Assembly (NCBI RefSeq): GCF_019603315.1
Contig: NZ_CP080649.1
Coordinates: 511,501 to 575,500, forward strand
Length of the DNA: 64,000 nt
From: Ruficoccus sp. ZRK36
Lineage (GTDB): Bacteria; Verrucomicrobiota; Verrucomicrobiia; Opitutales; Cerasicoccaceae
Direction of reading: 5' to 3'
Part shown: positions 1 through 7,571 of the stretch, piece by piece
Position numbering within the stretch: position 1 is the stretch's first letter
How the letters are laid out: every line of letters starts with the position of its first letter
Made by a program: the position numbers and the translations under genes
Notes under the pieces: model-generated
Told to the model about the DNA's origin: nothing
The model's database searches: none
The model's input: only the letters and a program-made list of their open reading frames with translations

Positions 1-1616
1 GGCTTGCTGCCGGGGACGTGATCCTTGCTGTCCGGGGTGAAGTACCCGATGCGCTCGAACTGGAAGTGCTGATCCGCCTCGGCGGTAGCCAGCGCGGGCT
101 CGACGTAGGCCGTCACGGTCTGGAGCGAGTCCGGGTTGACGAAGTCCGTAAAGGGCCGGTCCTTGTCCGCCTCGGGCTTTTCCACCGAAAAGAGCCGGTC
201 AAAGAGCCGCACCTCGGTCTTCACCGCATGCTCGGCACTGACCCAGTGGATGACGCCCTTGACCTTGCGGTCCTCGGGGTTGGAGTGAAGGGTTTCCAGG
301 TCCGCCGTGCACAGCACGCGGGTGATGTTGCCCTCGGCGTCCTTTTCGACTGACTCGGCCTTGATGATGTAGCCGTAGCGCAGGCGCACTTCGCCGCCCA
401 GTTTTAAGCGGAAATACTTGCGGTTGGCCTCCTCGCGGAAGTCATCGCGCTCGATCAGCAAGCGCCCCGTAAAGGGTACCTTGCGCGTACCGGCGGCCTC
501 GTCCTCAGGGTTATTGACTGCGTCCACCTCGACCACCTGTCCCTCGGGCCAGTTGGTGATGACGACCTCGATCGGGTCCAGCACGGCCATGCGGCGCTCG
601 GCGGAGCGGTTGAGCTCGTCACGGGCGGCGTACTCCAGCAGCGCGATGTCGCTGGTGGAGTTAAACTTCGTCAGCCCCACCCGGTCGATAAAGGTGCGTA
701 CGGCCTGCGGGGGGATGCCCCGGCGGCGCATCCCCGACAGCGTCGGCATGCGCGGGTCGTCCCAGCCAGAGACGAAGCCCTCCTCGACCAGCGTACGCAG
801 CTTGCGCTTACTCACGACGGTGTAGTTGAGGTTCAGGCGGGCAAACTCGGTCTGTTTGGAGGGGAAAATCTCGAGCTTTTCGATGAACCAGTCGTAGAGC
901 GGGCGGTGATCCTCGAACTCCAGCGAGCACAGCGAGTGCGTGATGCCCTCCAGCGAGTCACTCTGCCCGTGGGTAAAGTCGTAGCTCGGGTAGATACACC
1001 ACTTGTCGCCGGTGCGGTGGTGGTGCATGCGCTTGATGCGGTACATGACCGGGTCGCGCAGGTTCATATTCGGGGCGCCCATGTCGATCTTGGCGCGCAG
1101 GACCATGGCCCCGTCCTCAAACTCACCCGCACGCATGCGAGCGAACTTGTCCAGACTCTCCTCGGCGGGACGGTCACGGTACGGGCTATCCACGCCGGGC
1201 TCGGTCAACGAGCCGCGGTTCTTGCGGATATCGTCGGGGCTCTGCTCGTCCACGTAGGCGAGGCCCTTGCTGATCAGATCGCAGGCCCAGGTGTAGAGCT
1301 GCTCAAAGTAGTCGCTCGCGTAGCACTCCTGGTCCCACTCAAAGCCCAGCCAGCGGATGTCGGTCTTGATCGCGTTGACAAACTCCTGGCTCTCCTTCTC
1401 GGGGTTGGTGTCGTCAAAGCGCAGGTTGCACTTGCCGCCAAACTCCTCGGCGATGCCGAAGTTCAGGCACACGGCCTTGGCGTGGCCGATTTGCAGGTAG
1501 CCGTTGGGCTCCGGGGGGAAGCGCGTATGCACGCGCCCACCGTGCTTGCCCGCCGCGACGTCTTCGGCGATCATCTGGCGGATAAAGTCCTTCGGCTTGT
1601 CTGTCGTCTCGCTCAT
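1..1616 (-). CDS. glnS: Glutaminyl-tRNA synthetase (3' end cut by window)
   Basis: Charges tRNA-Gln with glutamine in the cytoplasm; class I aminoacyl-tRNA synthetase. The protein starts [14 protein letters not shown] and carries the GlnRS form of the HIGH motif, [15 protein letters not shown], near residue 35. The KMSKS-type loop reads VVSKRK (codons near 800-815). The C-terminal anticodon-binding region is present up to [16 protein letters not shown]. About 538 codons are in the window against a usual 550-570, so only the last residues are missing. The ATG at 1616 is the first in frame ahead of the conserved N-terminus. The gene stands alone; a repeat shared with the araC-type gene upstream region lies just before it at 1640. 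Confidence 0.97.
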   Translation of the reverse strand, partial: MSETTDKPKDFIRQMIAEDVAAGKHGGRVHTRFPPEPNGYLQIGHAKAVCLNFGIAEEFGGKCNLRFDDTNPEKESQEFVNAIKTDIRWLGFEWDQECYASDYFEQLYTWACDLISKGLAYVDEQSPDDIRKNRGSLTEPGVDSPYRDRPAEESLDKFARMRAGEFEDGAMVLRAKIDMGAPNMNLRDPVMYRIKRMHHHRTGDKWCIYPSYDFTHGQSDSLEGITHSLCSLEFEDHRPLYDWFIEKLEIFPSKQTEFARLNLNYTVVSKRKLRTLVEEGFVSGWDDPRMPTLSGMRRRGIPPQAVRTFIDRVGLTKFNSTSDIALLEYAARDELNRSAERRMAVLDPIEVVITNWPEGQVVEVDAVNNPEDEAAGTRKVPFTGRLLIERDDFREEANRKYFRLKLGGEVRLRYGYIIKAESVEKDAEGNITRVLCTADLETLHSNPEDRKVKGVIHWVSAEHAVKTEVRLFDRLFSVEKPEADKDRPFTDFVNPDSLQTVTAYVEPALATAEADQHFQFERIGYFTPDSKDHVPGSK

Positions 1617-1639
1617 AGGGAATCCTACAAGGAAATCGT

Positions 1640-1668
1640 AACCGGCCCGCTTGTCCAACCCATTTCAC
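1640..1668 (-). repeat. 29-bp repeat, copy 1, upstream of glnS
   Basis: This 29-bp stretch is identical to 3901-3929. Similarity continues for about 20 bp on the higher-coordinate side with mostly purine or pyrimidine transitions. On the minus strand it lies 24 bp ahead of the glnS start; the other copy lies 44 bp ahead of the AraC-type gene start. A promoter or regulator-binding role is inference. Confidence 0.75.
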
Positions 1669-1710
1669 GCCCCGGCGCCAAAACCCGCCCCGCTGGCCCA
1701 CGGGCCGAGG

Positions 1711-2832
1711 CTACTCCCCTGCCCGGCCGAAGACGTTCCTCACCGCCTCCAGATAGCCGTACCCGTGCTCCGTATCGGGCTCCAGACAGGAACCCTCGGT
1801 CCACTCGTTCCAGCAGGACAGATGGAGCAGATCACTGCTTGCCTGCCCCGAGGCCATAAACTCACGGGTCTTCGCCAGCACTTTCTCGAAGCGCTCGGGG
1901 GTGTTTCCGGTCACGACCGTCCCAAAGGGATAGTCGATGTTGTCGAACATGTCGGACTGCACCGTACGCGGGCTACAGTCCCAGCCCTGCAGGACCACCG
2001 GGCTATACGGCACACACAGCGAGGAGCTGCGCGCAACCTGCTCGGCGTAGTTGCGCTCGGCCCATAGATCATAGTCGATAGCCGGAAAAACATCGTTCTT
2101 GTACCCCCAGCTGTACTCCGAGCACATGTCGAAGCCAGCAGCGCGGATCAGAGCGTTGGCAGCCTCGGCACCTCCTTGCGCCATGAGATTGCCCGCGTTG
2201 GCATCAAAGGTCACCTCGCCCAGCCCGGCCTTGGCGACACGATCCCGGAAGTCCCGCAACAGCAGCCGCGCCACCTCGGGGCCGCCCATATCCTTGATCA
2301 TCTGTGCGGGGCGGAACACCGAGAAGTAAAGGCGTCCGTCCACCCGCAGGTAGTTGGGCTGGCTGAAGTAGTGCTCGATGCAGTGATTGGTGCAGGCGAT
2401 GAAAATCGCCGGGGACACCTCGCCGGTCCAGACGATATCGCCCGGCTGGCGGTAGTTACCCGGATGCGAATAGGGGTGGCCGTGGTTGGCCCACATGAAC
2501 GCGAACTTAATGTCCTGACAATTCGCAGCCGGAAGGAAGCCCTCCTGCAGGCAGCGTTCACGGAAGGGGCCGTTGGAGTCGTAGTACCAGTCGAAGATAA
2601 AGGCATCGATACCGTGGTCGGTGGCGGCCTTGATCTTTTTAGCCATCACCGCCGGGTCCGCCTCGTCCTCGTACCCCCACAGTGGCACCCGCGGCTGCTC
2701 ATGCCCGTCAAAGCGCGGAGTCGCATACTGGGCGACCCGCCACTCCGTCCACCCCTTGCCATGGTACTTCTCATTGCGGGGGTCCACATGCCAGTTGGGG
2801 AAATAATAGGTGCAGATTGTCGGTCTTTTCAT
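1711..2832 (-). CDS. GH99-like (WbsX-type) glycoside hydrolase domain protein
   Basis: A 373-residue protein of the glycosyltransferase WbsX / GH99-like family, probably an alpha/beta-barrel glycosidase acting on mannose-type or other glycans. Recognisable features are the N-terminal TYYFPNWHVDP, the GWTEWRVAQ segment, DAFIFDWYYD around residue 85, and the C-terminal CWNEWTEGSCLEPD. The last is the family WNEW-E motif thought to carry acidic active-site residues. No signal peptide is visible, so it is probably cytoplasmic. It lies 140 bp downstream of an AraC-family regulator on the same strand, and a strong inverted repeat (2835-2881) sits immediately before its start. The substrate cannot be told from sequence. 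Confidence 0.85.
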   Translation of the reverse strand: MKRPTICTYYFPNWHVDPRNEKYHGKGWTEWRVAQYATPRFDGHEQPRVPLWGYEDEADPAVMAKKIKAATDHGIDAFIFDWYYDSNGPFRERCLQEGFLPAANCQDIKFAFMWANHGHPYSHPGNYRQPGDIVWTGEVSPAIFIACTNHCIEHYFSQPNYLRVDGRLYFSVFRPAQMIKDMGGPEVARLLLRDFRDRVAKAGLGEVTFDANAGNLMAQGGAEAANALIRAAGFDMCSEYSWGYKNDVFPAIDYDLWAERNYAEQVARSSSLCVPYSPVVLQGWDCSPRTVQSDMFDNIDYPFGTVVTGNTPERFEKVLAKTREFMASGQASSDLLHLSCWNEWTEGSCLEPDTEHGYGYLEAVRNVFGRAGE

Positions 2833-2834
2833 CG

Positions 2835-2881
2835 GGAGGTTTTTCGTGTGGTAAAAAAACCTTTATACACGAAAAGCCTCC
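2835..2881. promoter_or_regulatory. Inverted repeat operator upstream of the GH99-like gene
   Basis: Two 15-bp arms (2835-2849 and 2867-2881) are reverse complements with one mismatch, separated by 17 bp. The core is TTTTCGTGT / ACACGAAAA. It begins 3 bp ahead of the GH99-like start codon and covers a TATAAA-like hexamer on the minus strand (2862-2867). It may be an operator, or an RNA hairpin that masks the translation start. The adjacent AraC-type protein is the obvious candidate binder. Confidence 0.5.
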
Positions 2882-2972
2882 GCAAGACTTGGGCCTGGCA
2901 ACACGCCTCTGCGGTTTTCCCAAAAAGATGACTGGAGTCCAAAAAACAGCCAGATCCCCTCAGATCACGAGC

Positions 2973-3857
2973 TCAAGACACCTGATGATCGCGGCGAAAG
3001 CTGCCGGGATTCACGCCGGTCTCCGCCTTGAAGACGCGATAGAAGTAGCTCAAGTCATTGAAGCCGCTGCTGTAGCAGACATCCGTCACCGGGCGATCCG
3101 ATTGGCTGAGCAAACGCCGGGCGTTCTCCAGGCGTATCCCCAGCAGCGTACGCCCAATGGGCTCCCCCTCCTGCTTACGGTAGAGCGTGCACAGATAGGC
3201 GCGGCTGATGCCGACCTCGGCCGCCATGCTCTCGTAGTCGAGCTCCTCGTCGAAGTGCCGCTCCAGATAATCCCGGACATAAGCCGTCACGATCGAGCGC
3301 CGCTTCTGACCCGACTGCCGGGTGCTCAAGCGCATCAGCAAGATCAGCAGCTCCATCAGGTTCAGCCGCAACATCATGCGTGCACAGGCATCCTGGCGGC
3401 GGCATTCGCGCTCCATCTTGCGAACGAGCGACTGGATATCCCGATTTGCATCCAGCAGATAGAGCGGGTCCTTGCTAGACTTACTCGCACGATCATAGGC
3501 ATTGTAAAAAATAGAAAAGAAGCTGGAGCTGCCCTTGAGCTCGTCCATCCACTCCGCAATGACTTCGTGCTGAAAAGCGATATTCGTGATGTCGATGGAA
3601 GGCGTTTGGAGCTTGAACGTCGTTAAATCCTCGGGGTGGACAAGACTGACAAAGCCGGGCCCAAACGGATACTCGCGCCCGTTGATCACCTTCGTCCCCG
3701 AACCGGCGTGCACATAAAACACCTTCCAGAAATCCCGTTGGTGGAGGCACCCGGTTACTTCGTTAAACTCCTCTTTCAGGTTCAGCCCACGCCAGACCGC
3801 GATGGGAAAGTCAGAGCTGGATAACTCTTTAAACCGATATCGATTGTATTTACTCAT
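2973..3857 (-). CDS. AraC-family transcriptional regulator
   Basis: A 294-residue regulator. The N-terminal half is a cupin-like sensor domain (VFYVHAGSGTKVINGREYPF around residue 50). The C-terminal 100 residues are the two helix-turn-helix motifs of the AraC/XylS family, including ISRAYLCTLYRKQEGEP and the signature VCYSSGFNDLSYFYRVFK. It is transcribed in the same direction as the GH99-like gene and lies 140 bp upstream of it. This arrangement is typical of local carbohydrate-responsive regulators in this group. The inducer is unknown. The ATG at 3857 is the first in frame. Confidence 0.93.
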   Translation of the reverse strand: MSKYNRYRFKELSSSDFPIAVWRGLNLKEEFNEVTGCLHQRDFWKVFYVHAGSGTKVINGREYPFGPGFVSLVHPEDLTTFKLQTPSIDITNIAFQHEVIAEWMDELKGSSSFFSIFYNAYDRASKSSKDPLYLLDANRDIQSLVRKMERECRRQDACARMMLRLNLMELLILLMRLSTRQSGQKRRSIVTAYVRDYLERHFDEELDYESMAAEVGISRAYLCTLYRKQEGEPIGRTLLGIRLENARRLLSQSDRPVTDVCYSSGFNDLSYFYRVFKAETGVNPGSFRRDHQVS

Positions 3858-3900
3858 CTATACCCGGCGGTAAAGAAGACCGTACATCGAGGGAGGCCGA

Positions 3901-3929
3901 AACCGGCCCGCTTGTCCAACCCATTTCAC
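3901..3929 (-). repeat. 29-bp repeat, copy 2, upstream of the AraC-type gene
   Basis: Identical to 1640-1668. It lies in the 162-bp divergent spacer between the AraC-type gene and chaA, 44 bp ahead of the regulator start on the minus strand. A looser match (TTGAAACGGGCTGG against GTGAAATGGGTTGG) precedes the STAS gene at 17379. The motif may therefore be a recurring promoter element rather than a recent duplication. Confidence 0.7.
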
Positions 3930-4019
3930 ACCACAACACTAAAACCCACCCGCAACGGCGTTTGACTCAAGCGCCGATCGGTGCAGGCTGTTTGATAGAA
4001 TCTCCTCTCTACACTGACG

Positions 4020-5195
4020 ATGGCTGACGACTCTCACGCTCACTCTGACACACCACACCGCGTACGCGGCATCTTCCGGGAAGAATTTGCCCTCTGGGTC
4101 GGGATCGCCAGCACTCTGGTGCTGCTGACGGTCGGCTCGCCCTGGCTCAAGCATCTCGACAGCCCTATCCTCTTCACGCTGCTTTTCGCATGGGTCTTCG
4201 GGATCATGCTCTGGCTGGCCTTCGGGGTCGTGCGGCACGCTGACTGCCTCGCCATCAAGCTCGGAGAGCCCTACGGCACGCTGATCCTGACTCTCTCAGT
4301 CATCAGCATCGAGGTCGTCATGATCACAGCGGTCATGCTCACTGGCGGTGAAAACCCCGAGCTGGCGCGCGACACGATGTTTTCCGTGCTCATGATCGTG
4401 CTCAACGGCATGCTTGGCGTCACCCTCCTCGTCGGTGGCTGGAAACACCGTGAGCAGGTTTACAACCTCCAGGGCGCCAATACCTATCTGGCCGTCATCA
4501 TCCCGCTGGCCGGGCTGGGGCTGGTCCTGCCACGCTTGACGGACTCGGAGCCCGGCGGTGTCCCCTCCGTGCTGATGGAAATCTTTCTGGCTGTCGTCTC
4601 GATCGTGCTCTACGCCATTTTTCTCACCATGCAGAGCGGACGGCACCGTAACTACTTCCAGCAGCCCGCCCTCCCCAAGACCGTCGACGGACAGAAAAGC
4701 CATGACGCACCCGGCGGGCACGATGACCACGGCAACCTCGTCATCCGCTCAACCGCCTACCACGTCATCTTTCTCTTTCTGACCATGCTGCCCATCGTGC
4801 TGCTGTCCAAAAAGATGGCGCTACTGGTCGACCACGGGATCAGCGCCCTGCACGCTCCGCAGGCACTGGGTGGCTTCCTCGTCGCCATCCTCGTCCTCTC
4901 CCCCGAGGGCATGGGCGCGATAAAATCCGCGCTGGCCAACCGCCTCCAGCGCACGGTGAATATCGCTCTGGGCTCGGCCCTGGCCACCATCGGCCTGACC
5001 ATCCCGGCCGTACTCATTGTCAGCCTGACCACCCACAAGACCGTCGAGCTCGGTCTGGAGATGCCGGAGATCCTCTTGCTGGCCCTCTCCATAGGCGTAG
5101 CCGTGGTAAATTTCGCAGGTACCCGCACCAACCTCCTGCAGGGCGCCATCCACCTCGTGCTCTTCTTCGCCTACCTGCTGCTCATCTTCGATTAG
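4020..5195 (+). CDS. chaA: ChaA-type calcium/proton antiporter
   Basis: A 391-residue inner-membrane protein with about 11 hydrophobic segments, of the Ca2+/cation antiporter superfamily. It exchanges Ca2+ (and possibly Na+ or K+) for protons. Two inverted homologous repeats are visible. The first contains GEPYGTLILTLSVISIEVV with the essential acidic residue (near residue 90-100). The second contains LALSIGVAVVNFAGTRTN and the ALGSALATIGLTIPAV helix. Between them is a His/Asp-rich hydrophilic loop (KSHDAPGGHDDHG). It is a single gene, divergent from the AraC-type regulator. Its stop codon is followed at once by a chain of hairpins. Confidence 0.9.
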   Translation: MADDSHAHSDTPHRVRGIFREEFALWVGIASTLVLLTVGSPWLKHLDSPILFTLLFAWVFGIMLWLAFGVVRHADCLAIKLGEPYGTLILTLSVISIEVVMITAVMLTGGENPELARDTMFSVLMIVLNGMLGVTLLVGGWKHREQVYNLQGANTYLAVIIPLAGLGLVLPRLTDSEPGGVPSVLMEIFLAVVSIVLYAIFLTMQSGRHRNYFQQPALPKTVDGQKSHDAPGGHDDHGNLVIRSTAYHVIFLFLTMLPIVLLSKKMALLVDHGISALHAPQALGGFLVAILVLSPEGMGAIKSALANRLQRTVNIALGSALATIGLTIPAVLIVSLTTHKTVELGLEMPEILLLALSIGVAVVNFAGTRTNLLQGAIHLVLFFAYLLLIFD

Positions 5196-5280
5196 AAGGG
5201 CATAACCCTTCACCCCCGGTGCTTTGCACCGTGATGGGGCTCTGCCCCATCGGCACTACGTGCCTGCCCCGTCAAGGGCA
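5196..5280. repeat. Five contiguous hairpins in the chaA/FAH 3' spacer
   Basis: Five perfect inverted repeats lie almost end to end: 5196-5210 (AAGGG, loop CATAA), 5218-5230 (GGTGC, loop TTT), 5233-5251 (GATGGGGC, loop TCT), 5252-5264 (GGCAC, loop TAC) and 5265-5280 (TGCCC, loop CGTCAA). They fill the spacer between two convergent genes. Stems differ but the layout is constant. No T-run follows, so this is not a standard Rho-independent terminator. Confidence 0.75.
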
Positions 5281-5342
5281 TGCCATTCACACGTAAAAGG
5301 CAGCGACTCCCAAATCCTGCAGGGGAGGTCTCTCGACCAGTT

Positions 5343-6185
5343 CTACGCCTTATCGACAAAAACCTGGCGGGGCTCGATTCCGGCAGGGACCTCTTCCTCG
5401 ATCACGGGGTTGGTCAGGCGGCCGATGCCGTCGATCTCGACGGTGACCTCGTCACCCGGCACGAGAAAGCGCGCGGGCTCACGGGCAAACCCTACCCCGG
5501 AGGGCGTTCCAGTCAGGATAATCGTCCCCGGCAGCAGCGTCGTGCTGCCACTGACAAAGGCGATCAACTGCGGGATCGAAAAGATCAGGTCCGAGCTGGC
5601 CGAGTCCTGAAGCTTCTCGCCGTTCACAAACGTACGCAAGCCCACCGCCTGCGGGTCGGCGAACTCGTCCAGCGTGCTCAGGCACGGCCCCAGCGGGCAG
5701 AAGGTGTCAAAAGTCTTGCCGCGTACCCACTGGCGTCCGCCACCCTTTTTTTGCCAGTCGCGGGCGCTGACGTCGTTGGCGGCCGTGTAGCCATAGACAT
5801 AGTCCATCGCCTCGGACTCAGGGATGTTCTTGCCCTTCTTGCCGATGACCACAGCCAGCTCACACTCAAAATCCACCTCATCGCTACGCAGCACGCGCGG
5901 GAGAATAATCGGCCCGCCGGGATGCTGGACGGCGGTCGGCGCCTTCATAAAGATCACCGGATGCGGCGGCAGCTTGGCGCCCTGCTCCTCGGCATGAGCG
6001 CGGTAGTTCAGGCCGATGCAGTAGATGGCCGGAGGGCTGACCGGAGCCAGAAAGGCGGTCGGTACGACCTCCTCATCGGTCGGCGTAAAGGCGGGAAACT
6101 CGCCCGCCAGACGCAGGTAGCGCCCCTCAAGCAGTTGCGCCCAGGCGCGTTTGCCCTCGGCGTCCTCGTAGCGGATGATCTTCAT
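5343..6185 (-). CDS. Fumarylacetoacetate hydrolase family protein
   Basis: A 280-residue enzyme of the FAH superfamily, which cleaves or isomerises beta-diketo acids using a divalent metal; close families include acylpyruvase and oxaloacetate decarboxylase. The core starts at YCIGLNYRAHAEEQG (near residue 55). Metal ligands are expected in EVDFECELAVVIG (the E-x-E pair near residue 105) and TAANDVSARDWQ. The C-terminal half has the catalytic-lid sequence LTGTPSGVGFAREP and GDEVTVEIDGIGRL. The physiological substrate cannot be assigned. It lies 24 bp downstream of purS on the same strand and may be co-transcribed with it; no shared pathway is apparent. Confidence 0.9.
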   Translation of the reverse strand: MKIIRYEDAEGKRAWAQLLEGRYLRLAGEFPAFTPTDEEVVPTAFLAPVSPPAIYCIGLNYRAHAEEQGAKLPPHPVIFMKAPTAVQHPGGPIILPRVLRSDEVDFECELAVVIGKKGKNIPESEAMDYVYGYTAANDVSARDWQKKGGGRQWVRGKTFDTFCPLGPCLSTLDEFADPQAVGLRTFVNGEKLQDSASSDLIFSIPQLIAFVSGSTTLLPGTIILTGTPSGVGFAREPARFLVPGDEVTVEIDGIGRLTNPVIEEEVPAGIEPRQVFVDKA

Positions 6186-6209
6186 CGCCAGTTAAAGCAA
6201 ACCGGGGCC

Positions 6210-6452
6210 TCAGGCCTCGAGTTCGTAGCGGAAGTCCTCGATCACGGGGTTGCTCAGCAGGTCGTTGCAGAGCTTGTCCAGCGTGGCGCGGAACTCCGGC
6301 GTATCCTGCCCATCGACCTCAAACTCCACGGTCTTACCGACGCGAACATTGGCGGCGGAGGTGAAGCCCAGGCTATGCATGGCGTGGCCGACAGCGGCCC
6401 CTTGCGGGTCGAGTACGTTCTTCTTAGGTGTGACGAAAACGATGACTTTCAC
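6210..6452 (-). CDS. purS: PurS subunit of phosphoribosylformylglycinamidine synthase
   Basis: A small subunit (80 residues from the GTG at 6452) of the three-part FGAM synthase PurSLQ, which makes FGAM from FGAR, glutamine and ATP in purine synthesis. The sequence KVIVFVTPKKNVLDPQG, followed by HSLGF and VRVGKTVEFEV, matches the PurS family. I chose the GTG at 6452 because it gives the usual 80-84 residue length and the canonical start VKVIVFV. An upstream ATG at 6488 would add 12 residues with no family counterpart. purQ and purL are not in this window. Confidence 0.85.
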   Translation of the reverse strand: MKVIVFVTPKKNVLDPQGAAVGHAMHSLGFTSAANVRVGKTVEFEVDGQDTPEFRATLDKLCNDLLSNPVIEDFRYELEA

Positions 6453-6539
6453 GCCCCACAGCAAGACAGTCCCGGCGGACCCTAGCAAGCTTTTGCAGGC
6501 AGCGGTGAAATTTTTGCCCTCAAACAGGCGGGCAGGCGG

Positions 6540-7571
6540 TCATTTCTGCTTCAACTGGGCCTTAACCGCGCAGGCAATGGCGGGCATCGGCAGCACCTCG
6601 CAGGCGGCCTTGAGGGTGACGGCCGCCTTCGGCATGCCGTAGACCACGCTCGTATCCTCGTCCTGAGCGATGGTGTGCCAGCCCTTGCGGCGCAGGGCGA
6701 GCATACCCTCTGCCCCGTCGCGCCCCATCCCGGTCAGCAGCACACCGATCCCGCCGCCGTGCCAGTAGTCCGCCGCCGAATCGAAAAGCACATCCACCGA
6801 GGGGCGGTTGATGAGGTTCGTCGGCTTGGGGCTATAGGAAAGAAATCCGCCCGGACGCAGGCTCAGGTGCTCATCGCGCCCGGCGATCAGGACCTCTCCC
6901 GGCTTGGGCACCTGGAGGTTACGCGCCAGGCTTACCGGGAGCTCGCTACGGTGGTTGAGCCACTCCGCCAGCCCGGTTGCGAAGTCCGGGTCCACGTGCT
7001 GGACGATAACCACCGGGGCCGGGAAACCCGCCCCGAAGCCCGATAAAAGTGTCGCCAGAGCCTGCGGCCCTCCCGTTGAGGCGCCCACCACAACCATCGG
7101 CGGCTGTCCCTCCGAGCTGCTGCGCTCCGCATCAAACGGCGGCATCGTGTAGCCACTGCCTTTCGAGGGCTGGCTGCGCCCGATGACGTAGCCGACATGC
7201 TCGATTTTATCCAGCAGTACCCGCCCGCCCTCGGGCTCACCCTCGGGTCCAAGCGTGGGGGTGACAGCGGCATCCAGCGCCCCGAGCCCCATGGCCTCAT
7301 AGACCTGCTCGCCATGGGTATCGACCGAGGCCGTCACGATCAAAATCGCACAGGGACACTCCAGCATGATGCGCCGGGTGGCCTCTACGCCGTCCATCAC
7401 CGGCATGACGAGGTCCATCAAGATAAGGTCTGGTGTGTCCTCGTGGCACAGGCGCAGGGCCTCCTCGCCGTCACGGGCCATCCAGGCCACCTCGTGCTGA
7501 CCGGAAGCGGAAACCACGCGCCGCAGGGCCTCGATGGCAAGAGCCATGTCGTTGACGATGGCGATCCTCAC
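6540..7571 (-). CDS. wspF: WspF-like chemotaxis protein-glutamate methylesterase (CheB)
   Basis: A 343-residue CheB that removes methyl groups from chemoreceptor glutamates. An N-terminal receiver domain (residues 1-120) has the phospho-acceptor D53 in LILMDLVMPVMDG. The first acidic-pocket position reads VND instead of the usual VDD, a feature I recall from Pseudomonas WspF. The C-terminal esterase domain (about 155-340) has the catalytic triad S165 (GASTGG), H192 (QHVD) and D285 (GMGRDGAEG). The start is GTG, overlapping the CheA-type gene by 4 bp. It is the last gene of the chemosensory operon; the next gene down is purS, not a WspR cyclase. Confidence 0.92.
   Translation of the reverse strand: MRIAIVNDMALAIEALRRVVSASGQHEVAWMARDGEEALRLCHEDTPDLILMDLVMPVMDGVEATRRIMLECPCAILIVTASVDTHGEQVYEAMGLGALDAAVTPTLGPEGEPEGGRVLLDKIEHVGYVIGRSQPSKGSGYTMPPFDAERSSSEGQPPMVVVGASTGGPQALATLLSGFGAGFPAPVVIVQHVDPDFATGLAEWLNHRSELPVSLARNLQVPKPGEVLIAGRDEHLSLRPGGFLSYSPKPTNLINRPSVDVLFDSAADYWHGGGIGVLLTGMGRDGAEGMLALRRKGWHTIAQDEDTSVVYGMPKAAVTLKAACEVLPMPAIACAVKAQLKQK

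Noticed and set aside
1617-1710. T-box or other leader RNA upstream of glnS
   Set aside because: The 5' region is under 100 bases and lacks a T-box sequence or antiterminator hairpin.
906-1859. Long + strand open frame over glnS
   Set aside because: It lies antisense to a clear glutaminyl-tRNA synthetase and shows no protein motif. High GC leaves long empty frames on the opposite strand throughout the window.
5196-5280. CRISPR array
   Set aside because: The repeated units are hairpins of different sequence with no constant repeat or spacer, and no cas gene is in the window.
6541-6600. Possible WspR or other output gene next to CheB
   Set aside because: The stop of CheB is followed within 90 bp by purS. 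There is no room or remnant of a GGDEF gene.
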